From contig OU452219.1 in the NCBI GenBank assembly GCA_911728455.2, positions 5,888,320 to 5,952,319 of the forward strand: DNA of 64,000 bases, in the 5' to 3' direction. Below are positions 1-10,054 of this stretch, in pieces (position 1 is the first letter of the stretch; each line of letters opens with the position of its first letter). Below the pieces are notes generated by a model. The model searched no databases. It was not told where the DNA came from and saw only the letters and a list, made by a program, of their open reading frames with translations. The translations under genes were made by a program, and so were the position numbers. This DNA comes from Marthasterias glacialis. Lineage: Eukaryota; Echinodermata; Asteroidea; Forcipulatida; Asteriidae.

Positions 1-865
1 GTCCGGACTCACTACATCAATCCTTGTAGGATCACTCGCTGGTGGCATAGCCGTACTTCTTCTCATACTGGTCATCTACGCTATGTGTCTTTGCAACAAA
101 AAGCAAAAGCCTCACACCACCGAGAACAAAACACAGCCTGCAAATACCGAGACAGCGTCAAAAGAACCCAGGCATCGAGCTGGCACTCTCAATGAAAACA
201 CAGATTTACGAGCTCAACCTATTCCTGAAGAACCTGCAGTTTATCAAAACGTGCGAAGTAACTCCAACTTCGAGTGCAGATTTCCGGACCCCGTAGTTCG
301 TAACTCCAACACAACGGACTCAGCTGGAGTAGTCGATAGATCTTCTTTCTACGCTAAACCAAATAAGGTAAGGAAAAACACACTGGATATGACAGAAAAG
401 CGACGTCGTCATGACCAGGCTACTGGCGTTTCGACGGAACAGAGTTTCATGAATCCTGTATTTGATTCCGGGTACCTGGAGGGTGGCTTTTCATCCCAAA
501 CATCGACCGTCGATGTCATACCGAAAACACAGACACCAAGGAGAGCTTCCAGACCCACAGAAGACCGGGTAGATTCAGGTGGATATAGCACGCCAGGAGT
601 TAGGAGAGACCACCCGAACGGAGGTCGCCATGATAGGTATGCAACACTACATATGAACAACGGGACAAATCGGAAATCCAGCTCGCCTGGCTGTGTGGAT
701 ATGGCTGACTCGCACTCAACACCCCGGGAGCAAAACGACGATAGGCGGAGATCAAGTACCGCGGTTGCATATGCAGAGGTGAATCTGTTATCTGGGGTTG
801 AAAATGGACGCAGTTTGGCGCCAACTGACTCGCCAGACTACGCAGTTTTAAATGAATCGTCATAA
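1..865 (+). CDS. 3' end of an Ig-family type I membrane receptor (partial)
   Basis: The frame is open from base 2 and gives 287 residues to the TAA at 863-865; the 5' part lies left of the window. It opens with a membrane helix (about residues 1-28, Gly/Ile/Leu-rich), then a Cys/Lys-rich stop-transfer stretch (MCLCNKKQK) and a polar cytoplasmic tail of about 255 residues. The tail aligns by eye with those of the genes at 12954 and 19605: FYAKP matches IYAKP and QSFMNPVFDS matches QSYTNPVFDS, with Tyr replaced by Phe here. Tyrosine motifs are YQNV, YATL, VAYAEV (ITIM form) and a C-terminal DYAVL. The Ig ectodomain is inferred from the paralogues, not seen. It is the most diverged family member with a readable tail. 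ITIM motifs usually recruit SH2 phosphatases; function here is unproven. Confidence 0.75.
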   Translation, partial: SGLTTSILVGSLAGGIAVLLLILVIYAMCLCNKKQKPHTTENKTQPANTETASKEPRHRAGTLNENTDLRAQPIPEEPAVYQNVRSNSNFECRFPDPVVRNSNTTDSAGVVDRSSFYAKPNKVRKNTLDMTEKRRRHDQATGVSTEQSFMNPVFDSGYLEGGFSSQTSTVDVIPKTQTPRRASRPTEDRVDSGGYSTPGVRRDHPNGGRHDRYATLHMNNGTNRKSSSPGCVDMADSHSTPREQNDDRRRSSTAVAYAEVNLLSGVENGRSLAPTDSPDYAVLNESS

Positions 866-1937
866 CATTAACAAGAGCAAGTAACGGTGTCAATTATAAA
901 GACAAGACATGATTGCGAAGTAAATCATTCAGATCGTAGAAGTCTACATCAGAAGTGGAATGTATCCACGCAAATTTTTCTTTTCAAAAGTAGAATGCAA
1001 CTCCTTAAAGTTGCTTGGTCCGATTTTCGCTGAAAAACATGTTTTCAAAGGATTTTTCTCTGTGAAGGAATTTGGACGGATGATACTGTTTCAAAAGGAA
1101 AAAACATACAAAAACTTTCTCATAACTATACAACAGACATTACACAAAATACTCGTGACTTGCAAAATTGTTTGTAAGTGGCTAATTAATGGACATTAGA
1201 TAATGTCGAAATCCTGACAATAATTCATTTTTAGTTTTTAATTAACTATCGGTGTCACTTTTCATTGGCGGATTTTTTTCATGCAATAACCTTAAAATGA
1301 AAGCTTGTAACTTTCTCGAACCTATAAAAACAGCTATTTCAAAATTAGATGTAAATTTTGGAGTCAAATCGGCCAAAAATCGGATCTAGAATCTTTAAGA
1401 TATCTTACATCACTTTTACAAATAAACTGTTAGCGATGGAACCCTACAAGACAAGAAATGTTTCTATCTGAAGCGGTTTTTGCCCTTTTCTTTTCTTTTT
1501 TGGGTGAATTCATGGGCAAATGATAAAATACATTATTCATGCTATGTAACGCATTAAAAAGTTTTAAAAAAAACTCGCACACGCCGTTTTTAAAAATGTG
1601 AACACCGTAAAAAAAATAATAATAATGACACCGGGCTGGTCTAGCGTTTGTTAAAACGCTTTTGAAAACGTATGGTTCTCAGCAAATAAAGGCTGCAGTA
1701 AAACATACCAAAGCTAAATGGTCAGAAATGTGCATTGTCGCTGTAGCATTTTGATGCATAGGTCTGCGTCACGAAAGCAGGCCACCAAGCGATATTAAAA
1801 TGGATAACTAATTGTGATAATTCATACAAATAGTAAATGTTTTATTAATATAAAACCATATAATAAGCCCCAAAAGTAATGTGAAAATTTTCCTCTTCAT
1901 AAGGACCTTTAACATGTTATATAGAAAAACACTTTGA
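866..1937. other. Intergenic spacer with dispersed-repeat fragments
   Basis: No coding exon seen. About 1185-1440 is AT-rich and resembles, in reverse complement, 22860-23170, with a further relative at 50240-50450. Shared landmarks are the run around TCGGATCTAGA and the stretch about extending cytosolic-looking AT words near AAGCTTGTAACTTTCTCGAA. Confidence 0.4.
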
Positions 1938-2299
1938 AGGGACACGCTGCCTTCGGATTAGGCGCTATTGGGCGGATTGGGCGATAAAAAGCTTTTTATT
2001 ATGAAATGAATGGTTGGATAGACATTTTAAAAGTAGAATATTATAATAATTAAATAAATACCCCGTGAAATTGTGAGTTATTAGTTTATTATTCGTGGCA
2101 GAAAAAAACACGGTCCGCTATTTATGACTCTCCAAATTGGCGGACCGTATGTTTCTATGTAGAGTCTGACTCCGCTGGTTCTATTTCCAGAGGCATTAGT
2201 TACAACACACTGTTTATGTGTTTTATTGCATGGACATCTCTTCAATAGGAACAAGGGGCAACAGCCACATTTTAAGAGAATTGAAGGCAATGTGTCCCT
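1938..2299. mobile_element. Inverted-repeat MITE, family 1, copy 1
   Basis: The ends are inverted copies of AGGGACACnnTGCCTTC (1938 and 2299). The interior has a GGTCCGCTATTT / AAATTGGCGGACC stem. The same ends and interior recur at 48451-48995, 53246-53622 and 61396-61751. There is no transposase frame, so it is non-autonomous. Flanks are TTGA-like and may be a degenerate TTAA target. Confidence 0.7.
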
Positions 2300-2824
2300 T
2301 GAACGTGTTAAGGAAGCAAAACCACACGAGATGTTATAACAGTTTAAAGGCAAAAAATCTCATGGAAAAAATTGATTGGACTGAATCAATGTTCCTTTAT
2401 ATAAACCATAACTTTATGTATCAACTGCTAAATTGGAGCCAATTAATTCCGATAACAAGCCTAAACAGTTTTGTAGACAAAATCGGGAAATTGTTCGAGA
2501 GATACTTGTACGAACACAGCGCCCTCTAGTATGGAAGAACGGTGTTTTTCTCTGCGTGATGTTGTTCTTCAATTTTTAAGTAATACGTCAGATTTTAAAA
2601 CTGAATTTGTATATTAATATCATGTGTAGTATCGCTCATTATTCTACGTAATTTGGCAGAAAAACATAGACTGAGAAAAAACTGGAAATAAGTTTCTTCA
2701 AATAGTTGACCTATGATTGTGTTAAATCTAAATGTAATGAACGGGGCCATTGAGCGTATTCGCCTATAATTGACAATACATATAAAAGGATTGAGTTGTA
2801 AAATTCTCAAAACAAACCTCAATC

Positions 2825-3030
2825 TAAAAACTCCCGGGTCAGAATTGACCCGGATTCGAGGTTCCATGGGATCCTGACCCATTTCTGGGTCAGTTTGACC
2901 CGGAATCTGGGTCAAACTGACCAAAAAGTTTGTCAAACTGACACAGAATCCGAGCCAAAATCCCATTTTTTTAACCAGTTTCCGGGACCCGGGATCAATT
3001 CTGACCTGGGGTCAATTCTGACCCAAGTGT
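2825..3030. repeat. GGGTCA/TGACCC-rich repeat
   Basis: About ten copies of GGGTCA or its complement TGACCC lie within 200 bp, many as the short palindrome TGACCCGG/CCGGGTCA. A related block at 40320-40480 starts with CTCTAAAAGCTCC and ends with CTGGAGTTT, so this is probably a dispersed inverted-repeat element. Confidence 0.5.
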
Positions 3031-3924
3031 TGTAAATATGACGTTTCAATCTGAAATACAAGCAAGGAGAAGGCACAATTATTTGAGTTATATGAAAAAT
3101 TAAACAATAACTAAAAATGTCTGTCTTCGTGGATTTTACCCAGGATATAAATTGTTTACCGTATATGTAGTGTTGTGTACGATGTACCGGTATACTATAA
3201 GTAATAACGCTTATAGTTATTTATAGCGAATAAGCCCAAACCAATGTAAATAACTTGAACTGGCAGCATGTTTCTTTAATTTGAAGTCCAGTGATAATTA
3301 CTGATTTTAGGAGTATAAACATGATTTCGGAAAATCAAATAATACTGGAGGAGTGTACATGTTTTTTAAATGAAGAAATAATAGCGGGTCATGTTTAGGC
3401 CTATGGGCGAAACTCCTTCCAACAGTCGTGTTTTTTTGTGTGGCCCAACTCTTTTCAACACGGGGTTATGCATTCCATTGCAACAGTTTATGTGAACTGA
3501 ATAAATCTTCCATAGAAATCCATCGCAAGAACTAGGTTTACTTTGTGTTGCACGACAGATTTACAAGGTTGTATAACGCGGCCTTGGTGTGAATAGAATG
3601 GAAACTTTCATTGAACAATGGCCACGGACGTTGAAGATCATGCATGCGAAAATAAATATGACTATTTATTGTAAACTGAATAAATATAAAGCCTATGTAT
3701 CCATTAGAGCAGTATCCGAAAAAAATAAATCTGTTTTACTGATATTTTGTCTTTGCAAGGTGTAAGAACTAAGCCATATTTGACTTCGTTGATGTTCAGG
3801 AATTTTGCAGCATTACATCCTCACAACCCTGTCAGTGTCTGTGAAAGGCCAATCCTAGCACAAGCCCTACATACATGTAGGTATTTTTTTCTGTTGCGGT
3901 ATGGTGTACACTATTTACAATCAT
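3031..3924. other. Intergenic spacer, nothing recognised
   Basis: AT-rich sequence with only short chance frames. No exon, tRNA or clear repeat was recognised before the Ig pseudogene begins. Confidence 0.4.
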
Positions 3925-4895
3925 TGTCGTTCAACCAACGCTGGTTCTAGATGTGTTTACACTACTTGCTGATCGTAAAGGAGGACAGGCAGGTCCTACT
4001 GAAGTGTACAGCCACTAACTTTGATTTCAAACACGCCAATTTGGAGTGGAGGTAAGACGGGATCCTGCCCCACTGAGACGAAGTGAAGACATTACAACGT
4101 CCAATCAAAGGTTTATGTTCCATCTAGTATTCGTCTATTGGAAACAGTGACTCAAAAGTTGAACATTACAGATTTACAGACTGATGATACCGGTGAAGAC
4201 GTCGTAGTGTCATTGATATTATAGCAACGGGAGGAGGCAGTAATATTCTAGCTACAGACTGAGCGGATCTGTCCGTGTTGTCATTTCCGAAACGTTCCTC
4301 CCCTGATTGCTCCACAGCTGGAGCCATATCAGTGCAGACCGGCGCACCGTTGACTGTGCGATGTTCATCGGAGACAGGCAACCCGGTATCATAGGGTATT
4401 CTGTCCTCCGGGTAATGTGTCCACCATACGGTAAATTAACGTGGGCTGGAGGAGTTTGTTCAAAAGAGGGCGCTATCAGAAGGAGTTCGTACACAATTCG
4501 CCGTATGCTCGGACAGAATCTCCTGCCGGACAGAATCTCCTTCCACACCGGAAGTCGAGATGGTTATTCTGCAAAGTGGACATTTCATTCACAAGTACAC
4601 GTGGTCTTCATCGGTGATAAACGGCACCGTCTTGGTGTCAATGGATTTAACAGCTAGCGTTGAAGACGACGGTGTTCAATTCGTCTGCATGATTTCCTCC
4701 TCGGTGTATTTCCCTGACGTCACGCGGTCTTGTTTCATCGGGCCCATTAATGTGACAGAGGCGACAGAACCCACGACAGACTACACACCCCAACACACTC
4801 CTCTGCATCTTCATCCAGTGCAGCAGCCATCGTGGGTGCAGTTATCGGTGGGACAATACCCCTATTCGCCATCCTATAACTGTAGTCTTATTTTG
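3925..4895 (+). pseudogene. Decayed Ig-receptor paralogue
   Basis: Pieces of the receptor family are recognisable in order but in shifting frames. First comes a V-domain start (CTATNFDFKHANLEW) running into an in-frame TAA. Then QKLNITDLQTDDTGEDVVVS matches the EHLIITGLHRDDSGVYTC block, but the Tyr-x-Cys is lost. Next is the second Ig domain (TVRCSSETGNPVS, then a stop), its end (SSVYFPDVTRSCFIGPIN), and a membrane start (AAAIVGAVIGGTIP) in yet another frame, ending in TAA. Stops in both Ig domains and several frameshifts make it a pseudogene. The tail is missing. It is diverged enough to be older than the duplications that made the intact genes. Confidence 0.85.
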
Positions 4896-6563
4896 TCGAT
4901 GAAAGCTCGGCAGCATCTGCAATATTTACTGAATTTGCCCTCTTTGTGTTAAGGTTGACTCCGTTGTGCCACTGCTTTTCCTATAATACAGGAGTAGTAC
5001 TCGTGCATAATTGTTTATCAGTCTGAAAGCTTACTGATTATGAAGTTTATACCAGTTTTTGAGAGAGAGGTTTATTTCTCTCTAAATTATTTGAATATGA
5101 AAAAGGCTTCAGATATAAAGCATGAAAAACATGCATTTTCGTCGGCATTTTCGGATCCTTCTGCGTGGAAACAACCGCTCCAGATTTTCACCGATATCTC
5201 AAGAACGCTAACATGTTTTGAAACAAAATGTTCACATGTTAGTTGTTTGGTCTTCAATTACATAGAAATGAAACAAACGCATATACCACAGGAATACCCT
5301 GCCTTTAATACATGCTTGTCGCTTGATATTGAGTGAATATGTGTGTATAAATATATATCCTTTATTATATGTGAGATATAGTAACCGTACGCTCATATAG
5401 CCCTGGTATCTAGTAAGAGACAACTATTTACTACGATAGAAAAGGGAAAATTATCGATTTTTTTGTGTAAAGAGGTAGGTTTTGAGGTGTGTTCTGACGG
5501 AACCGTCTGTTGAGCTGAATCAGCTTGCTTCGTGAAGAAGATTGTAAAAGTAATGTGTTATTGTTTTAAACTCAAGTCAGAAATCATTTCTCCCCCGACA
5601 AAATAAATAAATAAATAAATAAATTATTTGAAACAAATGATCTTTTTAAACAATTGTCAAATAGGGTTAACGTTTTCTTTGTACAGCGCTTTGAGATTTA
5701 AATGTCAAACGCTATGTTAAAAAGAAACTGTTATTTGTATTATTAACTGTTATGTATAGAAATATTTTATTTTCAAAAACGTATTATATTGCTCTAACCA
5801 TGGAAACAATACATCCAGTGGCTTCAACCTTTAAGACTGCGCCGAATGTTTATTTTACAACAAAAGGAGCAAATAATGAAAAGAATGTAGATTTATACAA
5901 TCAGAGAGCAGGACAAAATATCGTAAAATAAATAAAAGTGTAACAAAAAGACTATCTCAAAGGTTCGAATTTGTATTCTTGATTTTCATGAGATAACAAT
6001 GGAGCCTAATAGAAAATTGTAAAAGTTAACACATAAATAATGACGTGGTTAAATAGATTTTTTATTGAAGAAAATTCATTCTTGTCACAATGAGAAGGCT
6101 GGTGCGACAAACGACTGCAAGAGGGCGCCCTTTGGGGGTAGATTGGAGGTCAAACTATAGAAATGGTGTGGTAAGCCAGATGCAATTAGACTTCTAATAA
6201 AGCAGTTAATATAGAAGTTTTAAGGGTTTTTTTGTTGACAGTTTTATAATGTAATCAGCTTAAGACATTTACTTGGCAAATTTTTATTTTGTAATGTTTG
6301 AAATATTTTTGTACTTTCACAATGGAATTAGTATTGCGCCCTCTTGCTGTCAAAAATACGGCTAATTGCACGCAGCTTTGAATGCGACATTGCTGACCTT
6401 TTATGAACTAACAGAACTCTGAGTGTAGAGTGCTTATACACATCGTGTATGGGTAATCACAGATAATATATTTCTTGTCCCCGATGCAAATTTAACATCT
6501 AGTGGAAACCGTTGCGGTACCCGCTGCTAAAAAGGATTCGAACGATCTCTAGCATACCAGGCA
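4896..6563. other. Spacer with a dispersed repeat at about 5000-5330
   Basis: The stretch around 5040-5290 (AAAAACATGCATTTTCG... CATTTTCGGATCCTTCTG... GAAACAAACG) recurs at 51690-51880. An A/T tetranucleotide run (AAAT)n sits at 5603-5625. No exon was found in the remainder. Confidence 0.5.
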
Positions 6564-6735
6564 ATCTCGGTGGCCTAGTTGGTAAGACATCTGGTCCAGA
6601 ATGGCAAGGTCGTGGGCTCGACTCCAAACCGAGTAATATACATTTGGATTTGTTTCCCCAAAAGAACTCGGGAAAGTACGAGTATACAGTGCTTAAACAC
6701 GTTGGCGTATGGGTAAAACATAAATAATATTTTAT
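6564..6735 (+). repeat. tRNA-derived SINE
   Basis: A tRNA-like head has an A-box-like TGGCCTAGTTGG followed by a B-box-like GGGCTCGACTCC at tRNA spacing. Its ends pair weakly (CTCGG / CCGAG). It is followed by a non-tRNA body. No intact cloverleaf is convincing, so I call a SINE rather than a tRNA gene. Confidence 0.6.
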
Positions 6736-6763
6736 GAATCAAATGAAAAACATTCTACATAAC

Positions 6764-6984
6764 CCTTAAATTGCCTTTATTGTTGAAGTTCATTGGTGCG
6801 TGTTGCTGGCGTAGACGGAAGTGAAAAATACCCATAGCCTTAACATGGGTTCATACTAAGAACGATTGGACGGGGTGGTGCGGGGTTTTCTCGGTCTGAT
6901 TAAAGGTGTGTGATTTACAGATGCGCCAGCGTAGAAAAGTTCATTTTCAAATCAATCCAACTTTCTTGCTTTTACACGGACAGA
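6764..6984 (+). promoter_or_regulatory. Conserved 5' block of Ig-receptor gene (6985)
   Basis: This block is repeated ahead of every intact gene (also 12767 and 19420) and ahead of both deleted copies (11215, 17755). Landmarks are TGCCTTTATTGTTGAAG, GCTGGCGCAGACGGAAGTG and AAGGTGTGTGATTTACAGATG. It probably holds the promoter and 5' UTR. The TTTACAG before the upstream ATG (6921) could also be a splice acceptor for a 5' UTR intron; cDNA would decide. Confidence 0.55.
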
Positions 6985-8202
6985 ATGGATGACAAGACAG
7001 TGGTGTATCTTTCTTTGGTGTGTTTGTGGTGTTCACTTCACGCAGGAAGACTCCAGTTGGTCGCAATGGCTCAACCAACGCTGACTGCAGAGATACTAAC
7101 ACCAGAGGCAGATCGTAAGGAGGGCGAGCAAGTTATTATGGAGTGTACCTCTACTAACTTTAATTTCCAGAATTTCTCCTTGGAATGGCAGAAGGAAAAT
7201 ATTACTTTGAGACAGGATGAAGGAACCGTGACATCCGATCCAAGATTTAGTTTCTACACAGGATATGAAATGAATATGGTAGCTACTGAACATCTGATTA
7301 TAACTGGTTTACACAGAGATGACTCTGGTGTATATACTTGTAATCTCCTTGATAATAGGGGAACCTCTGGTGACAACATCGCAGCCTCAGACCGTATAAC
7401 ATTATCAGTGTTATACTTCCCTAGTGAGCTCTTTCCTATATGCTCCCCTGCTGAACCCATTACAGTCAACGCTGGAACAGAGTTGAATATACAATGTTCA
7501 TCAGAGGTCGGTAACCCACAAGTCATGATGGAGATTTCTCAAACTACATACATCGACACATTCACATTGTCAAATCACGGTGATATGATATCAATGTCTT
7601 TAAATCTGATATCACACGTTGACTATAACAGTGTCATGTTTCACTGTACCATTACATCCCCGGTGTATTATCCCGATATGACTCGTTCTTGTTTCATCGG
7701 ACCAATCACTGTTAACAATGTGACGGCAGAACCAACGACAACACCTATAACGGAATCCCCAACAATTCTGCAAACAACGTCTCAAACATCCCTGCCAATG
7801 ACGGGAGCAACAGCGTCTTCAGTCCCCTTGCTGTCTGGATTAGTTGCTGCTATCCTCCTCCTTGCAGTTTCGTTCATCATCAATGTCCTTCTCGTCATTG
7901 TGGTCCTGAGACAGAAACGTCTGATAAGAAATCTCACTGATGGGAAAAGATCTCAAGAACTGGCTGCCGAACCATACATGGAGTTGCAACCAACGAGCAA
8001 GAAGAACACTGTTTATATGGAACCTGTGGTTAGAGGGGTAGACGATGCTGCCGAACAGCACACCTACAGCCAGGCAGATGAAGCGGCAGCAGCAGCTACC
8101 GACCAGCACACGGCCAGACGTGAAGATACCAGCCACACTGAATACGAAGACGTCAGTGTGAAACAAAGCAAAGAGAGGCCGTATCAGAATATCATTGGAT
8201 GA
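6985..8202 (+). CDS. Ig-family receptor with ITAM-like tail, 405 aa
   Basis: Type I membrane protein from one uninterrupted frame. Signal peptide about 1-20. V-like Ig domain 30-142: Cys54, Trp68 and the DDSGVYTC motif ending at Cys119. Second Ig domain 145-245: Cys171-Cys221 core plus a probable extra pair Cys153-Cys236, no core Trp. Thr/Ser-rich stalk 246-279, membrane helix about 281-308, then RQKR. The tail differs wholly from its neighbours'. It has Y331 (YMEL), Y344 (YMEP), Y361, Y387 (EYEDV) and Y400 (YQNI). The last two are nine residues apart, as in an ITAM but with Val for Leu; YQN also fits a Grb2 SH2 site. The start is the conserved AGAATGG; the upstream ATG at 6921 reads a 23-codon frame that stops across it. 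A surface signalling role is inferred; the ligand is unknown. Confidence 0.88.
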   Translation: MDDKTVVYLSLVCLWCSLHAGRLQLVAMAQPTLTAEILTPEADRKEGEQVIMECTSTNFNFQNFSLEWQKENITLRQDEGTVTSDPRFSFYTGYEMNMVATEHLIITGLHRDDSGVYTCNLLDNRGTSGDNIAASDRITLSVLYFPSELFPICSPAEPITVNAGTELNIQCSSEVGNPQVMMEISQTTYIDTFTLSNHGDMISMSLNLISHVDYNSVMFHCTITSPVYYPDMTRSCFIGPITVNNVTAEPTTTPITESPTILQTTSQTSLPMTGATASSVPLLSGLVAAILLLAVSFIINVLLVIVVLRQKRLIRNLTDGKRSQELAAEPYMELQPTSKKNTVYMEPVVRGVDDAAEQHTYSQADEAAAAATDQHTARREDTSHTEYEDVSVKQSKERPYQNIIG

Positions 8203-8272
8203 ACAATTAACGGATGTACTGTTAATGGTGCATGAAAGAAGGACCGAACAGACGAATGATCAAATCTAAACT

Positions 8273-9609
8273 TTAAAGGGCCCATGAAGAGGTATTTTGT
8301 CACATTACATTTTTGTGGCTTAATATACGGTTTGAAATTAACAAAACATAACATTGACTATTTTGATGTGTTTGTTATGCGTTAATACACTTTAAAGGGG
8401 CACACCGGCTTCGTTGGGCTATTTGGGCTACAAAATAGGCTAATATATGACTTAAAAGGTCTTCCAGGAATGGAGAAGAACAACAACAACAACAAACCGG
8501 TGGCGGTGGCTGCGGCCGGCCAGTGAAGTCATCACCCGAAAAACGGGAGAATGCCATCGCTAAAGCTGCCAGGAGAAAGGCAATCCGTTTGCAGCGAAGA
8601 CGGGAGGCTCGCTTGGCACATGCTGGCTTTCCCTTTGGACTTATCGTGTGTTTTTTTTTTTTAACTTTTTACTTTTCGTTGGACCGCCTTGTGGTTTTTC
8701 CTTGCGATGTTTTTTTTGTACCGATCCTTGGATGTCGAAGAAACGTTCTCCATTGCAAGTAAGTTCGTCCAGTTCGTCGTACACAGAATACAAACTGTCC
8801 GTTTATGTCTGTTTTTTTATTTACACGTGAATTTGAAAATTGTACAAGAGGCAGAATCACTGACATTTGACAGGGGGGGGGGGCTGGAAGAGCATAATAG
8901 GGCGTACTATGTCTAATTATTCAGACGTGTACAGCACCACGACGACGATTTTGTATTTTTTATTTACACGTGAATTTGTGCTGGATGGATATGAAGTCTG
9001 GATCCCCGTGCCTCGCTGTTGTAATAATTCATACTTAAACAGAGCACCAGTCTACTTACAACATTGCGCAACATTGTCACGTAAACTTGACAGTTGCAAC
9101 GGCTGGAAAAACGTATAAGCTGACCTTTGACCGTGTTTTGTTTTTTACACATTTTTCGTTAATTACGTGATATTTTGACGATTTTTTTTACAACAATCAT
9201 TTAAATATTATTGTCTGTTATTCCACATCACTAAATTAGGTAAACAGTAAGCCGGTGTGTCCCTTTAATTGAGCCCCGAAAATGTATGTCATTTGATTGC
9301 GCAATGATTCGTGACGTAGACTGTGGTCAAACGTTTCCAAGACAGCTCTGGTGCCGAGTGGTCAACAATGCATTGTGTGTTATTGTCACACACATGACCC
9401 TGGTCAGCCGGTCCACTGTCTACGTCACAGATTTTATGTTAATGAGGAAGGGTGGGTGGAGCGCGGAAATCCCCTAACTTTAGAAATTGTTATTTCTACG
9501 GTAAATAGGCATGTAAAAAATGTATTAAAAAAAATAATAATAATACACTATGATAGGCATACTTCTTTTTTTAACCAATAAAAAAAATAATAATTCATGG
9601 GACCTTTAA
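8273..9609. mobile_element. TTAA-flanked element (outer), interrupted
   Basis: The ends are inverted (TTAAAGGGCCCATGAA at left, TTCATGGGACCTTTAA at right) and both abut TTAA. The body matches 39406-39832 almost base for base, except that it is split at 8392-9268 by another element. It lies 70 bp past the stop of the receptor gene at 6985, so it may supply that gene's 3' end. The TTAA target suggests piggyBac-type mobilisation (inference). Confidence 0.8.
8392..9268. mobile_element. Nested TTAA element (877 bp with target repeats)
   Basis: Terminal inverted repeats AGGGRCACACCGGCTT are flanked by TTAA on both sides (8392-8395, 9265-9268). The homologous locus at 39525 has a single TTAA and no insert, which proves the boundaries. 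Inside is a short frame at 8523 (KRENAIAKAARRKAIRLQRRREA), basic and helix-like but without a recognisable transposase. An earlier frame from 8470 (MEKNNNNNKPVAVAAAGQ) ends at a stop. Confidence 0.85.
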
Positions 9610-9886
9610 TAAGATATTCTGCCCGTGAAAATTAACAGTGTCACTTTCCTTTTCTAAAATAAAATCATGACAGAAGTCATATTTCGAAGCATAAGCTGTT
9701 TGCCATATCTAAGTACATTTTTGTTTTGTATAAGTTTAAAAACCGGAACAATCTCTTGCACCACAGAGGACAAATCTTACAATATGCTGGCACTCAGCAA
9801 GCAGCAAACTTGCAAAATGTAAATATCGAGACTTTTGGAAAAGAATTCAGTTCAATCCAAAGTTTGATGATTACCCGGCTGTTACT

Positions 9887-10054
9887 CACCGTTAAGTCCG
9901 ACACGGACTATTATGTCCGACGACAATTTTGAACCATTGTGTCCGACTAACTGTGTCCGACGGCCATGATGGGTCGGACGTAATGATAGTCGGACATAAT
10001 GGTCGGACAAACTTTTCTCGTCGGACTTAATTGTCTATGTCGGACTTAATGGTG
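9887..10054. mobile_element. Foldback element built of GTCCGAC repeats
   Basis: Four GTCCGAC heptamers (9896, 9915, 9941, 9955) are followed by five GTCGGAC (9973, 9989, 10002, 10020, 10039). The orientation flips near 9966. The outer ends CACCGTTAA / TTAATGGTG are inverted. A decayed relative lies at 16096-16171 in the next duplicated block. Confidence 0.65.

Noticed and set aside
7254..7526. Antisense frames conserved across the receptor genes (also 13139-13492 and 19802-20155)
   Set aside because: They are conserved only because the sense coding sequence is; codon constraint follows the + strand and Cys/Trp patterns fit Ig domains there.
8523..8762. Transposase or bZIP-like gene in the nested TTAA element
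   Set aside because: Only a basic 25-residue stretch looks protein-like; it runs into poly-Phe and lacks any catalytic motif.
9887..10054. CRISPR-like array
   Set aside because: Repeats are only 7 bp, spacing is irregular, orientation flips midway, and this is animal DNA.
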